Shown: piece after piece, positions 1 through 5,137 of the stretch
How the letters are laid out: every line of letters starts with the position of its first letter
Numbering within the stretch: position 1 is the stretch's first letter
Made by a program: the position numbers and the translations under genes
DNA from: an uncultured Oscillospiraceae bacterium
GTDB taxonomy: Bacteria > Bacillota > Clostridia > Oscillospirales > Oscillospiraceae
Direction: 5' to 3'
DNA length: 5,964 nt
Assembly (NCBI GenBank): GCA_910587255.1
Contig: CAJUKT010000032.1
Location: forward strand, 1 to 5,964
Notes under the pieces: model-generated
Told to the model about the DNA's origin: nothing
Database searches by the model: none
Seen by the model: the letters and a program-made list of their open reading frames with translations, nothing else

Positions 1-66
1 AAGCTGATAAATCAGGGCTTGACGGACTTCAAACCGGCAAGTCGGATAGTGGTTAAGGCTGTATAA
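1..66 (+). CDS. possible C-terminal end of an upstream gene
   Basis: Frame 1 is open from the window edge to TAA at 64-66 and would encode the last 21 residues of a protein ending in ...RIVVKAV. The tail is not recognisable as a family. A second frame is also open, from position 3 to a TAA at 54-56, so the frame choice is uncertain. The strong terminator 85 bp downstream (151-191) fits a + strand gene ending here. No domain, start or function can be assigned. Confidence 0.3.
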   Translation, partial: KLINQGLTDFKPASRIVVKAV

Positions 67-150
67 CACCTGTATGCTGTCCTGTTAAAAACGACACTCC
101 ATTCCGGCGAAAATCGACATTTTCAAATGGCGCTGACACTCAATACATCC

Positions 151-191
151 GCCGCCGTATAGCTGACTGCCAGCTATGCGGCGGCTTTTTT
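151..191 (+). terminator. rho-independent terminator
   Basis: A 15-bp stem (151-165 with 171-185, one G-U wobble) with a 5-nt loop is followed directly by six T residues (186-191). The stem is GC-rich at its base. It probably ends the transcript of the gene upstream of the window and insulates repA from it. Confidence 0.9.
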
Positions 192-230
192 ACGTTTACG
201 AACCAATCTGAAACGCGGAAGGAGCATCCA

Positions 231-242
231 ATGCCCCGGTGA
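231..242 (+). CDS. candidate three-codon leader ORF (Met-Pro-Arg-stop)
   Basis: ATG CCC CGG TGA is preceded by AAGGAG at 219-224 with a 6-nt spacer, a better-placed ribosome binding site than chance would usually give. The ORF overlaps the 5' arm of the terminator at 232-243. A ribosome initiating or stopping here would cover that arm and prevent the hairpin from forming, so translation of this mini-ORF could favour readthrough into repA. The sequence shows the RBS, the ORF and the overlap. The regulatory role is inference, and the RBS may be coincidental. Confidence 0.35.
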   Translation: MPR

Positions 243-267
243 CTACGGTCACCGGGGCACTTTTTTT
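232..267 (+). terminator. rho-independent terminator / candidate attenuator in front of repA
   Basis: A perfect 12-bp stem (232-243 with 248-259) is closed by a C(TACG)G loop of the extra-stable UNCG type and followed by seven T residues (261-267). Only 17 nt separate the T-tract from the repA Shine-Dalgarno, so no promoter fits in between. Transcripts reaching repA must pass this hairpin, which makes it an attenuator candidate rather than a simple gene end. Confidence 0.85.
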
Positions 268-300
268 GTTTCTTCGCACATCTCAAAGGAGGCAATCACC

Positions 301-1323
301 ATGCCGTCAAATCTCAATTTGGACTACTACTACGGCACCGAGGCGGATCAATACAGTTTTTACCGCATCCCCAAAACCCTGCTCACAGACCCCCGCTATA
401 AGAGCGTTTCCATCGAGGCAAAGGTCCTCTACGGCCTCCTGCTGGACCGCATGGGGCTGTCGGTGAAAAACGGCTGGATGGACAGCGAGAAGCGCGTCTA
501 CATCTACTTCACCCAGGAGGATGCCATGAACCTTATGAACTGCGGCAAGGACAAGGCCACGAAGCTGTTCCGGGAACTGGACAAGGACGGCATCGGCCTG
601 ATCGAACGGAAGAAGCAGGGCCAGGGACGGCCTACCCGCATCTATGTCAAAAACTTCATCCTGCCCCCGGAACCGGGCCAGCCCCAGCCAGAACAGACGC
701 CGCCGCCCCCGGCCTCTCAGACTGCGGAAAGTCAGCGGTCAAGACCGCTGGACAGTACCGCACTCTTGACTGCGGAAATTCCGCAGTCTGCACCGCTGGA
801 AATGCGCGGTCAAGACGGCGGCTTTTCCGCCCCTAATAAGACTGAAAAGAAAAATACTGATCTGAACGATACTGACCCATCCATCCTTCCCCCTACCCCC
901 GCACGGCCTGTTTCGCCCCCTGTTGGTCGGCCCAAGAGCCGGATGAGGATGGATGAGATGGATAGATACCGAGAGCTGATAAAAGAAAATATCGACTATG
1001 ACTTGCTCCTGACCGAGCATCCCTACGATGAGGAAACACTGGAGGGCTATGTGGAGCTTATGGTAGAAGTCTGTTGCTCCCGGCGTGACTTCATCCGCAT
1101 TGCCGGGGAGGAAATGGCTACCGGCGTGGTCAAGAGCCGCTTTCTGAAGCTCAACCATGAGCATATCGCCTACGTCCTGGACAGTCTGAGCCAGAACACC
1201 ACGCTGGTGAAGAACATCAAGGCGTACACCCTGGCGGCGCTTTACAACGCGCCCACAACCATCGGCCAGTATTACGCATCCCTGGTCAGCCACGATCTGG
1301 CGCAGGATGCCGCTGGAATATAA
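301..1323 (+). CDS. repA: RepA_N-type replication initiator with DUF6017 C-terminal domain
   Basis: This 340-residue protein resembles replication initiator protein A of Firmicutes plasmids and gut conjugative elements. Residues about 18-120 match the RepA_N domain (winged-helix DNA binding): FYRIPK, then SIEAKVLYGLLLDRM, the conserved F(T)QEDA segment, and DKATKLFRELD as the likely recognition region. Residues about 121-215 form a Pro/Gln/Ser-rich low-complexity linker. Residues about 218-335 match DUF6017 (DRYRELIKENIDYD, HPYDEE, VKSRFLKLNHEHIAYVLDSL). The start at 301 has AAAGGAGG at 285-292 with 8-nt spacing. The family initiates replication by binding repeats that, in characterised RepA_N plasmids, often lie inside the rep gene between the two domains; this linker also carries DNA repeats (720-815). 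The gene is preceded by a terminator and followed 19 nt later by the DUF3846 gene. The family call is from remembered motifs, not a search. Confidence 0.9.
   Translation: MPSNLNLDYYYGTEADQYSFYRIPKTLLTDPRYKSVSIEAKVLYGLLLDRMGLSVKNGWMDSEKRVYIYFTQEDAMNLMNCGKDKATKLFRELDKDGIGLIERKKQGQGRPTRIYVKNFILPPEPGQPQPEQTPPPPASQTAESQRSRPLDSTALLTAEIPQSAPLEMRGQDGGFSAPNKTEKKNTDLNDTDPSILPPTPARPVSPPVGRPKSRMRMDEMDRYRELIKENIDYDLLLTEHPYDEETLEGYVELMVEVCCSRRDFIRIAGEEMATGVVKSRFLKLNHEHIAYVLDSLSQNTTLVKNIKAYTLAALYNAPTTIGQYYASLVSHDLAQDAAGI
720..815. repeat. two 48-bp imperfect tandem repeats with nested palindromes inside repA (candidate iterons/origin)
   Basis: Copies at 720-767 and 768-815 share gactgcggaaa at their start and accgctgga at the same offset (744 and 792). 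The gcggtcaagac motif occurs at 735-745 and again at 806-816. Inverted repeats are nested within: 10-bp arms at 768-777 and 779-788 with a 1-nt centre, 8-bp arms at 733-740 and 743-750, and 718-729 is the reverse complement of 779-790. At protein level this is a 16-residue repeat (141-156, 157-172) starting TAE with a shared PL(D/E). The position between the RepA_N and DUF6017 domains is where RepA_N plasmids are known to carry their origins. Origin function is inference; a simple linker-repeat expansion is the alternative. Confidence 0.55.
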
Positions 1324-1342
1324 ACGAAACGGAGGACGTTAC

Positions 1343-1687
1343 ATGGCAAACGAGATCAACATTCTGGTGGTGGAACCCGGCGAATCCCCCCGCCCCGCAA
1401 AGGTGGAGGACACACTGGAAGCCTTTCAGCAGATCGTAGGCGGCCCCATTGAGGCCGGGTGCTACCTGCCCCAGCGGGTGATGCTGGTGTGCAACAGCGA
1501 GGGCAAGCACATGGGCCTCATGCCCAACCGGGAGAACCCCACGGACAGCGGGGACTTCATCGCCGGGACTTTCCTGCTGTGTAGCTTCGAGGGGGAACAC
1601 TTCGCCTCCCTGACCCCTGCCCAGCAGCGGGAGTTTGAAGCATACTTCGCCCTGCCGGATGCCCCGGAAAAGGGGGATTCCGTATGA
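1343..1687 (+). CDS. DUF3846 domain protein
   Basis: A 114-residue cytoplasmic protein with no signal peptide or membrane segment. The order of motifs matches DUF3846: an N-terminal strand NILVVEPGE, then TLEAFQQIVGGPIEAG (residues about 24-39), then VCNSEGKHMGLMPNRE (49-64) and DFIAGTFLL (71-79). Family members are common on phages and Firmicutes mobile elements, and their biochemical role is not established. The start is set by GGAGG at 1331-1335, 7 nt before ATG 1343. An in-frame ATG at 1307 would overlap repA and lacks a ribosome binding site. The gene follows repA by 19 nt, so the two are probably co-transcribed. Its stop overlaps the ATG of a 15-codon ORF (ATGA). Confidence 0.85.
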   Translation: MANEINILVVEPGESPRPAKVEDTLEAFQQIVGGPIEAGCYLPQRVMLVCNSEGKHMGLMPNRENPTDSGDFIAGTFLLCSFEGEHFASLTPAQQREFEAYFALPDAPEKGDSV

Positions 1688-1731
1688 ACGTGATGCGGCG
1701 GAGCAGAGCGCCCCCCACCGGGGCGCGGTAA
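1684..1731 (+). CDS. possible 15-residue ORF coupled to the DUF3846 gene
   Basis: ATG at 1684 overlaps the DUF3846 stop (ATGA) and opens a short basic peptide starting MNVMRRSR and ending at TAA 1729-1731. A G-rich stretch at 1672-1676 is a weak ribosome binding site, though stop-start coupling could supply ribosomes. A hairpin with a 7-bp all-GC stem (1708-1714 with 1720-1726, 5-nt loop) lies inside it and has no T-tract, so it is not a terminator. The peptide matches nothing I recognise. It may be a real small gene, a translational coupler or chance. Confidence 0.25.
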   Translation: MNVMRRSRAPPTGAR

Positions 1732-1793
1732 TCCCAAACAGGCAGACGGCCCCACATGGTCGTTTTAATTTTACCGACAAGGAGATGAACGAA

Positions 1794-2807
1794 ATGACAA
1801 AACGGCGGATTCCCATGCTGCTGTGCGCTGCGGTGCTGATGCTGTGCATGGTGTCGCCCCCCGCCTTTGCCGCTGACCGTTCAGCGGCCTGCTATTACCC
1901 CATCGAGGTAGAATCCTACACCGCTGGCGACTTCGACCAGCCCCGTATCCGCAAGGTCTACCAGCTTTCCCTCTCGGATGATCCGGCGGGCATCCCCACA
2001 GAGGACTTCGAGGAATACGGCAGGACCTTCCACCTCATGGAGATGACCCGGAAAACGGAGGTTGGCGTAGACACCCAGCCTCTGACCAAGACCATCACCA
2101 CGGACAGCAAGACCGGCGATTTGGGCGAGATTTTGAAGCAGCTTGACGCGGAGATCGAGGCCGAAACAGAGGACGGCTATGCCGGGGTGCTGAAGCTGGA
2201 CTATAACAGCGTCCAGGTGGAAGTCAAGGGCTACGGCACCTCCACCCGCAATCTTTCCGCCTCCCGAACCTATCCCAACCTGTCCGATGCCGACCTGTCC
2301 CTTGTTCCCAAAACCGTGACGGAGGGCGGCAGGACGCTCAATCTGGCGGATGTGAAGTGGTCCAGCACCACCGACACGGAGGGCGAGGACGTGGTGACAC
2401 GCTACACCGCCACAGCCAGCTATACCGGCTCGGTGAGCAGCCGCTATGTCACCGGCTACACTGTTACCGCCGACTACACCGGGGAAGTGGCGAAAACCTC
2501 CTGCGAGGTTGTGATCTATACCGCGATCTTCGGATGTACGGATGTGCCCTACATCAACACGGCCCCCACCCAGGGGGATGGCGATCCGAGCGGCGAGGGG
2601 CAGGACGCCCCGGAGGACGGCCCCACCGAGAGCAATCCCCCGGAGGACAGTTCCCAGGCAAACGGCGATATGGCCACTGATACCGCCGCCCCGTCTGGCG
2701 GGGCAGCGGCCCTCTCTATCGCCGGATGCGTGGGCGGTGTCGCCGCTCTGGTTGCCGCCGCCTATTGGGGCTTTGAAAAAATTAAGGAAAGGAGATCGGC
2801 CACATGA
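1794..2807 (+). CDS. secreted, C-terminally membrane-anchored stalk/repeat surface protein
   Basis: A 337-residue protein with a Sec signal peptide (1-26: basic KRR, hydrophobic core, PAFA before ADRS). The extracellular part is beta-rich and Thr/Tyr-rich. It contains two similar segments 18 residues apart (YTATASYTGSV at 204-214 and YTVTADYTGEV at 222-232), then an acidic Pro/Gly/Glu stalk (about 257-300), one membrane helix (about 305-327) and a basic tail (KIKERR). The tail layout resembles a sortase substrate, but no LPxTG-like motif precedes the helix, so membrane anchoring is more likely than wall anchoring. The start at 1794 has AAGGAG at 1779-1784 with 9-nt spacing; ATG 1785 abuts the Shine-Dalgarno, and the longer reading back to 1635 overlaps DUF3846. 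It overlaps the sortase start by 4 nt (ATGA), implying co-translation. No family was recognised; a role as partner or scaffold for the sortase is inference. Confidence 0.75.
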   Translation: MTKRRIPMLLCAAVLMLCMVSPPAFAADRSAACYYPIEVESYTAGDFDQPRIRKVYQLSLSDDPAGIPTEDFEEYGRTFHLMEMTRKTEVGVDTQPLTKTITTDSKTGDLGEILKQLDAEIEAETEDGYAGVLKLDYNSVQVEVKGYGTSTRNLSASRTYPNLSDADLSLVPKTVTEGGRTLNLADVKWSSTTDTEGEDVVTRYTATASYTGSVSSRYVTGYTVTADYTGEVAKTSCEVVIYTAIFGCTDVPYINTAPTQGDGDPSGEGQDAPEDGPTESNPPEDSSQANGDMATDTAAPSGGAAALSIAGCVGGVAALVAAAYWGFEKIKERRSAT

Positions 2808-3655
2808 AGTTGAGAACCCATCTGAAATCCCTGCTCATCTCGTCCCTGCTGGTTACTACGCTCTGTGTCACCCAGGCCAGCGCCCTGGAGTACGGCTTTG
2901 ACGGCGCGGATGATTACCTGTTTGCTGACCCCACCTCCCAGGATGTAATCTACCAGACGGAGGATCAGAACGTGAACAGGAGCAAGACCGCTGCCCTGAT
3001 TGCTCCGGGCTTCGGAACACCCACCAGCTATCTCCGCGGCTCCGGGGAGTATCTGACGCCCAACCTGGCCCCCGGCGTTATGTCTGGAGGGCTGGTGAAC
3101 GCTGTGGGCAATAACACCTACACCGATTCCGGCCCCGGCGGTTATCCCGCCGCCGATACCTCTATTAACACGGGGACCTATCCCCCCGCTGGTAATGAGA
3201 ACTTCACCACCAGCACCATCGGCCAGGGCAGCGCCATCGGCTACACGGACGTGACCAGCGACCTCTACTACTCCGGGGGACACCTGGGTACGCTGAAAAT
3301 CCCCGCTATCGGCGTGAACGTGAAAATCTATCAGGGAACGGACAGCGCCACCCTCGCCAAAGGCGCGGGCCACTTCACCGATACCAGCATTTGGGCCGGA
3401 AATGTCTGCGTGGCGGGCCACAACCGGGGAACCAACTGCTACTTCGGAGAAATCCATACGCTGAACATCGGGGACGAGATCACGCTGACAACCAAGTTGG
3501 GGACCCGCACCTACTCCGTCACCAGCGTCCAGAAGATCAGCGAAACGGACGGCAGCGCCACCGGCTCCACCAGCGATAACCGCATTACGCTCTTTACCTG
3601 CGTCCGCAACGAGAGCGCCTACCGCTGGTGTGTGACGGCGGTGGAAAGAGCCTGA
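2804..3655 (+). CDS. sortase-family transpeptidase with signal-peptide-like N-terminus
   Basis: A 283-residue protein. Residues 1-27 form a hydrophobic export signal ending in ASA, which looks cleavable. Residues about 30-150 form a Gly/Ser/Thr/Pro-rich region without recognisable domain. The sortase domain spans about 160-283: GTLKIPAIGVNVKIYQG, then AGHNRG with catalytic His206, TLFTC with catalytic Cys266, and Arg274 eight residues later. That His, Cys, Arg order and the TLxTC motif are the sortase signature. Sortases cut a sorting signal and join the substrate to peptidoglycan or a pilin lysine. The subclass is not settled; it looks nearer class D/A-like than B. Extra cysteines (202, 212, 276) lie near the active site. 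The start is fixed by AAAGGAG at 2788-2794 (9-nt spacing) and the ATGA overlap with the anchored protein. No LPxTG substrate is visible; the thioester protein running off the window is the best candidate. Confidence 0.9.
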   Translation: MKLRTHLKSLLISSLLVTTLCVTQASALEYGFDGADDYLFADPTSQDVIYQTEDQNVNRSKTAALIAPGFGTPTSYLRGSGEYLTPNLAPGVMSGGLVNAVGNNTYTDSGPGGYPAADTSINTGTYPPAGNENFTTSTIGQGSAIGYTDVTSDLYYSGGHLGTLKIPAIGVNVKIYQGTDSATLAKGAGHFTDTSIWAGNVCVAGHNRGTNCYFGEIHTLNIGDEITLTTKLGTRTYSVTSVQKISETDGSATGSTSDNRITLFTCVRNESAYRWCVTAVERA

Positions 3656-3673
3656 CAGCCGTAGAAAGAGCTG
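3634..3673. repeat. 20-bp imperfect tandem duplication across the sortase stop codon
   Basis: Positions 3634-3653 and 3654-3673 match at 15 of 20 bases, with shared cores gac and gaaagagc. The second copy starts inside the TGA stop. The period is not a multiple of three, so it is a DNA-level rather than a protein repeat. It could be a replication-slippage scar at the end of the gene. Confidence 0.4.
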
Positions 3674-3729
3674 TATAGGACCACCAAAAAACGCCGCCCA
3701 TTTTCTACATCATTCGAGTGTTCTCCAGC

Positions 3730-3763
3730 TTGCTTTCTGTGTGCTTTTAGTATATAGTATAAT
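3730..3763 (+). promoter_or_regulatory. sigma-A-like promoter for the transglutaminase gene
   Basis: This sits in a low-GC island within GC-rich DNA. TTGCTT at 3730-3735 is 17 bp from TATAGT at 3753-3758, a good -35/-10 pair. A perfect TATAAT at 3758-3763 overlaps and could be the alternative -10, but only a poor -35 (TTCTGT, 3735-3740) fits it. Transcription would start near 3765-3771, about 50 nt before the start codon. It is the clearest promoter in the window and makes the 3820 gene its own transcription unit. Confidence 0.65.
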
Positions 3764-3768
3764 TGGGA

Positions 3769-3790
3769 TATTTTGCGACAAAATACGACA
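3769..3790. promoter_or_regulatory. palindrome and CGACA repeat at the expected transcription start (operator candidate)
   Basis: A perfect 7-bp inverted repeat, TATTTTG-cga-CAAAATA (3769-3785), lies just downstream of the -10 elements. CGACA occurs at 3776-3780 and 3786-3790, exactly one helical turn apart. A repressor bound here would block initiation or early elongation. The same CGACA core in A-rich sequence occurs upstream of repA (92-96, 115-119). The symmetry is observed; the operator role is inferred. Confidence 0.35.
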
Positions 3791-3819
3791 CCAACCACAC
3801 AGGACAAAAGGAGGACATT

Positions 3820-4941
3820 ATGAAAAACACAGGAAAGACCATTTTGACCCTGTTTGCCGGGATGCTTTTTGGCGCGGCCCTGTTCAGCGGCGGCGTGGCA
3901 CACGCGGCGGAAATCTTCTACAAGGCGATCCCCAGCACGAACATTATCTATCTGAACGGCCAGCGGGTGGAACTGGCGGCGTTTGCCATTGACGGCAGCA
4001 ACTATGTGAAACTGCGTGACGTGGGTGAGCTGGTGGGCTTCAACGTCTATTGGGACGGCGCTGTTCAAATTGACAGCGATGCCCCTTATACCGGCGTAGC
4101 ACCGGGCACCGGCGCGGCGCCGCAGCCCCTCGCGCCAGCGGTCACTCCCGCCCCCGTAGCCACCGCTCCCGTGGAGGCTTCCCCCTCCGGCCAGCCCTAC
4201 ACCATCCATACCGACCATTGGAGCAGGGAGGATTTCTCCCAGCAAGCCAACCCCGCCGTGTTCACCGCCACCTATGACCGGGCGCTCTATAACACCATCC
4301 GGCAGACGCTGGTGGACGGAACCAGCGAAACCGCTCCCGCCTATACCATGGTAGCCAAGGGCGAGGAATACAGCGCCGTCAAGAATCTGCTGGGCCGGAT
4401 GGAGGGCGCTGTGCGGTATGAGCATCACGTCCCGGAAAACTTCACCAACTACTATGAGTATCTGGACTATTTCGCCGTGTCCGCTGCTATGCCGGAGAAC
4501 TACCAGGCCCCGTATGAGTTCATCCGGCCTGTGATCGAACAGGCAAACCGGCTGGGTTCTGACCGGGAGAAGGTGGTTTATCTGAACGACTACCTCTGTA
4601 CCCTGCTGGCCTATAACAAGGGCAAGACCGCCGCTGTTTCGGAGATATTTTCCCGGCACAGCGGGGAATTGGAGGCCGCCTGCGGTACTTACGCCAGAGC
4701 GTTCAAATTCCTGTGCGGGGCGGCTGGCATCCCCTGCTTCACCATCAGCATTACCAACCACGGCTGGAATATGGTTTATGTGGACGGCCAGTGGCTCCAT
4801 GTGGACGTGTCCGCCAACGATCTGTACCGTCAGCACTATATCCTTCTTGCGGAAACGGTGCAGGGCCGCATCGACCAGGCGCCGGAGCAGACGGCTTTTC
4901 TGAAAGAACTGCTGGTTCCCGGCTCGACCTCGTCAAAGTAA
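3820..4941 (+). CDS. secreted stalk-domain / transglutaminase-like protein
   Basis: A 373-residue protein. Residues 1-29 are a signal peptide ending AHA before AEIFY. Residues about 35-88 resemble the copper-amine-oxidase N-terminal (stalk) domain common in secreted Clostridia proteins: NIIYLNGQRVELAAFAIDGSNYVKLRDVGELVGFNVYWD. A Pro/Ala-rich linker spans about 92-125. The C-terminal part is a transglutaminase-like cysteine-protease fold, with Cys288 in AACGTYARAFKFLC, His314 in NHGWNMV and Asp329 in WLHVDVSAND, spaced as in the Cys-His-Asp triad. Such domains can crosslink proteins or act as peptidases; sequence alone does not decide which. The start is 3820, with AAAAGGAGG at 3806-3814 and a 5-nt gap; an upstream in-frame ATG (3763) lies in the promoter -10. 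It has its own promoter and is followed by two terminators. There is no membrane helix or sorting motif, so it is probably released or held by the stalk domain. Confidence 0.88.
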   Translation: MKNTGKTILTLFAGMLFGAALFSGGVAHAAEIFYKAIPSTNIIYLNGQRVELAAFAIDGSNYVKLRDVGELVGFNVYWDGAVQIDSDAPYTGVAPGTGAAPQPLAPAVTPAPVATAPVEASPSGQPYTIHTDHWSREDFSQQANPAVFTATYDRALYNTIRQTLVDGTSETAPAYTMVAKGEEYSAVKNLLGRMEGAVRYEHHVPENFTNYYEYLDYFAVSAAMPENYQAPYEFIRPVIEQANRLGSDREKVVYLNDYLCTLLAYNKGKTAAVSEIFSRHSGELEAACGTYARAFKFLCGAAGIPCFTISITNHGWNMVYVDGQWLHVDVSANDLYRQHYILLAETVQGRIDQAPEQTAFLKELLVPGSTSSK

Positions 4942-5005
4942 GCCTGCTCCATTCCGCTTCCGGCTTGCGCCGAAAGCTCCATATCCACAGGCTCACTTTT
5001 CCTCT

Positions 5006-5045
5006 CAAAATCGCAACCGCTTCGCTGGGTTGCGATTTTGTTTTT
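5006..5045 (+). terminator. rho-independent terminator after the transglutaminase gene
   Basis: A perfect 13-bp stem (5006-5018 with 5028-5040), a 9-nt loop (5019-5027) and T residues at 5041-5045. It lies 64 nt after the stop at 4941 and ends that transcription unit. The 64 nt between hold a weaker imperfect foldback (4941-4946 with 4988-4993) and no gene. Confidence 0.9.
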
Positions 5046-5072
5046 AATCTATCAATTTCATATCCGAAAGTC

Positions 5073-5106
5073 AAGGCAGACCGTTCAGCGGCCTGCCTTT
5101 TCTTTA
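5073..5106 (+). terminator. second terminator, immediately upstream of the thioester gene
   Basis: The stem aaggcag (5073-5079) pairs with ctgcctt (5093-5099) and continues after one A-C mismatch with ccg/cgg around a ttcag loop. A T-rich tail (5098-5106, interrupted by one C) follows. Only 14 nt separate it from the Shine-Dalgarno of the next gene (5121), leaving no room for a promoter, so it may act as an attenuator of that gene. Its core is 18 bp identical to a segment at 1875-1892. Confidence 0.7.
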
Positions 5107-5137
5107 TGCCCGGATGAAGAAAGGAGCAATCTATTTC

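Noticed and set aside
19..67. TTGACG at 19-24 as a -35 element with TATAAC at 62-67
   Set aside because: The spacing is 37 bp and no good -10 lies 16-18 bp after TTGACG; the promoter of repA is not identifiable here.
739..1293. 184-codon open frame on the minus strand inside repA
   Set aside because: It lies opposite a well-supported repA frame with matching domains, and its translation shows no recognisable motif; it is a GC-rich antisense shadow.
1635..1793. Upstream extension of the anchored-protein gene to ATG 1635
   Set aside because: The extension overlaps the DUF3846 gene, has no RBS, and would bury the signal peptide 53 residues inside the protein; ATG 1794 has a proper RBS.
2762..3457. 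231-codon minus-strand frame opposite the sortase gene
   Set aside because: Gly/Val/Ala-rich translation typical of the reverse complement of a GC-rich gene, with no domain.
3661..3708. gtagaaa / tttctac inverted repeat after the sortase gene as a terminator
   Set aside because: The 7-bp stem encloses a 34-nt loop and no T-tract follows; no convincing terminator was found for the sortase operon.
3619..4836. 405-codon open frame on the minus strand across the transglutaminase gene
   Set aside because: It is antisense to a gene with a signal peptide, RBS and catalytic triad, and also runs through the promoter region; the translation looks like a codon-mirror artefact.
4981..4989. ATATCCACA, an 8 of 9 match to a DnaA box
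   Set aside because: It is a single isolated box between a stop codon and a terminator, with no cluster or AT-rich unwinding region, and is expected by chance.
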